From NCBI GenBank assembly GCA_003254885.1, contig QANT01005053.1, positions 1 through 64,000 on the forward strand: a stretch of 64,000 nt of DNA, given 5' to 3'. The notes under the pieces are model-generated. The model was not told where the DNA came from, did not search any database, and worked only from the letters and a program-made list of their open reading frames with translations. Both the position numbers and the translations under genes were made by a program. Positions 63,597-64,000 of this stretch are shown here, piece by piece. This stretch comes from Purshia tridentata (taxonomy: Eukaryota > Streptophyta > Magnoliopsida > Rosales > Rosaceae). The first letter of the stretch is position 1, and every line of letters begins with the position of its first letter.

Positions 63597-64000
63597 GTTT
63601 AACAAGAATTGAGTCTACCAGCTCCGAATTAGGGTTTCTGGGGCTATCGAAATTGGAAAGCCCCAAATTTCAATTAGCAGAGATGAAAGATGGTACCGTA
63701 TCTATGTAAATGGTAATCCTCCATATTCGGGTTATGGACTTCAGCTTATTGAAGCCCATTATTAATTTTGGGCCCACTCACGAAGGCATACGGCCCATAC
63801 CCCTATTCTCGTTGCAAGCAGCCTCTCACTCACTGGGTCACTCCTAAGTTCAATTTTATCCACTCATCGCTGCCTCTCGCGGCGTCGTTTTGGATTAGGT
63901 TGGCAGTTCGAAGAGTGGGAGGGAGGGGCTGAGTTTGCAGCGCAGAATTGCAGAGAGGGTCTACGATTCAGTGGCGGCGAACAACTTGTAACTAGTGTTA
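63597..64000. other. Upstream spacer at window end
   Basis: Promoter of the DUF4602-like gene and, from about 63800 on, a GC-richer stretch that may be the leader of a plus-strand gene beyond the window. No start codon with a credible frame is visible before 64000. Confidence 0.35.

Overview
The window is nuclear DNA of a flowering plant, almost certainly a eudicot. It has AT-rich spacers, GT-AG introns mostly of 80-700 bp, CT-rich leaders, MITEs and solo LTRs. Eleven host protein genes can be rebuilt exon by exon, and every model stays in frame from ATG to stop. The proteins resemble rosid sequences closely; Rosaceae is my guess, but the sequence alone does not prove it.

Layout, left to right: a LIFEGUARD/BI-1 family membrane protein (+, 1.1-2.3 kb); a FORKED1-type DUF828+PH protein (-, 3.4-7.0 kb) with a Tourist-like MITE in its large intron; a solo LTR (8.6-9.6 kb); an uncharacterised 2OG-Fe(II) oxygenase (-, 10.1-11.5 kb); a NIMA-related kinase (-, 12.0-15.8 kb); about 11 kb without a recognisable gene, holding a second solo LTR of the same family in opposite orientation, a long-inverted-repeat MITE and a diverged dispersed repeat; the sulfate transporter SULTR3;1 (+, 27.5-32.4 kb) behind a 104-bp tandem duplication that doubles its TATA box; ALP1, a domesticated PIF/Harbinger transposase (+, 33.4-35.6 kb); the 1790-residue actin-binding protein NET1D (-, 36.3-42.3 kb); a 5.5-kb spacer with a small MITE; the biotin-carrying alpha subunit of methylcrotonoyl-CoA carboxylase (+, 47.8-52.0 kb); an MRK1-type Raf-like kinase (+, 54.3-56.9 kb); a hairpin-forming minisatellite; homocysteine S-methyltransferase HMT2 (+, 59.5-62.5 kb); and a small DUF4602-like basic protein (-, 63.0-63.6 kb).

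The genes are not an operon or biosynthetic cluster. They cover membrane stress tolerance, vein patterning, microtubule-linked kinase function, sulfate transport, chromatin regulation, actin-membrane linkage, leucine breakdown, signalling and methionine recycling. What ties them together is ancestry. From memory of Arabidopsis locus numbers, LFG/BIL4, FKD1, the 2OG oxygenase, NEK4, ALP1, MRK1 and HMT2 lie in this order (reversed) at At3g63310-At3g63250, while LFG4, NET1D and MCCA lie together at At1g03070-At1g03090. The window therefore looks like a less fractionated version of a segment that Arabidopsis split between two duplicated regions.

I saw no tRNA, rRNA, CRISPR array or known microRNA. 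No unmistakably new system was found. The best leads are the interleaved synteny, the duplicated SULTR3;1 core promoter, the quadruplicated 56-residue coiled-coil unit of NET1D, the MCCA terminal micro-exon, and two hairpin-rich non-coding segments.
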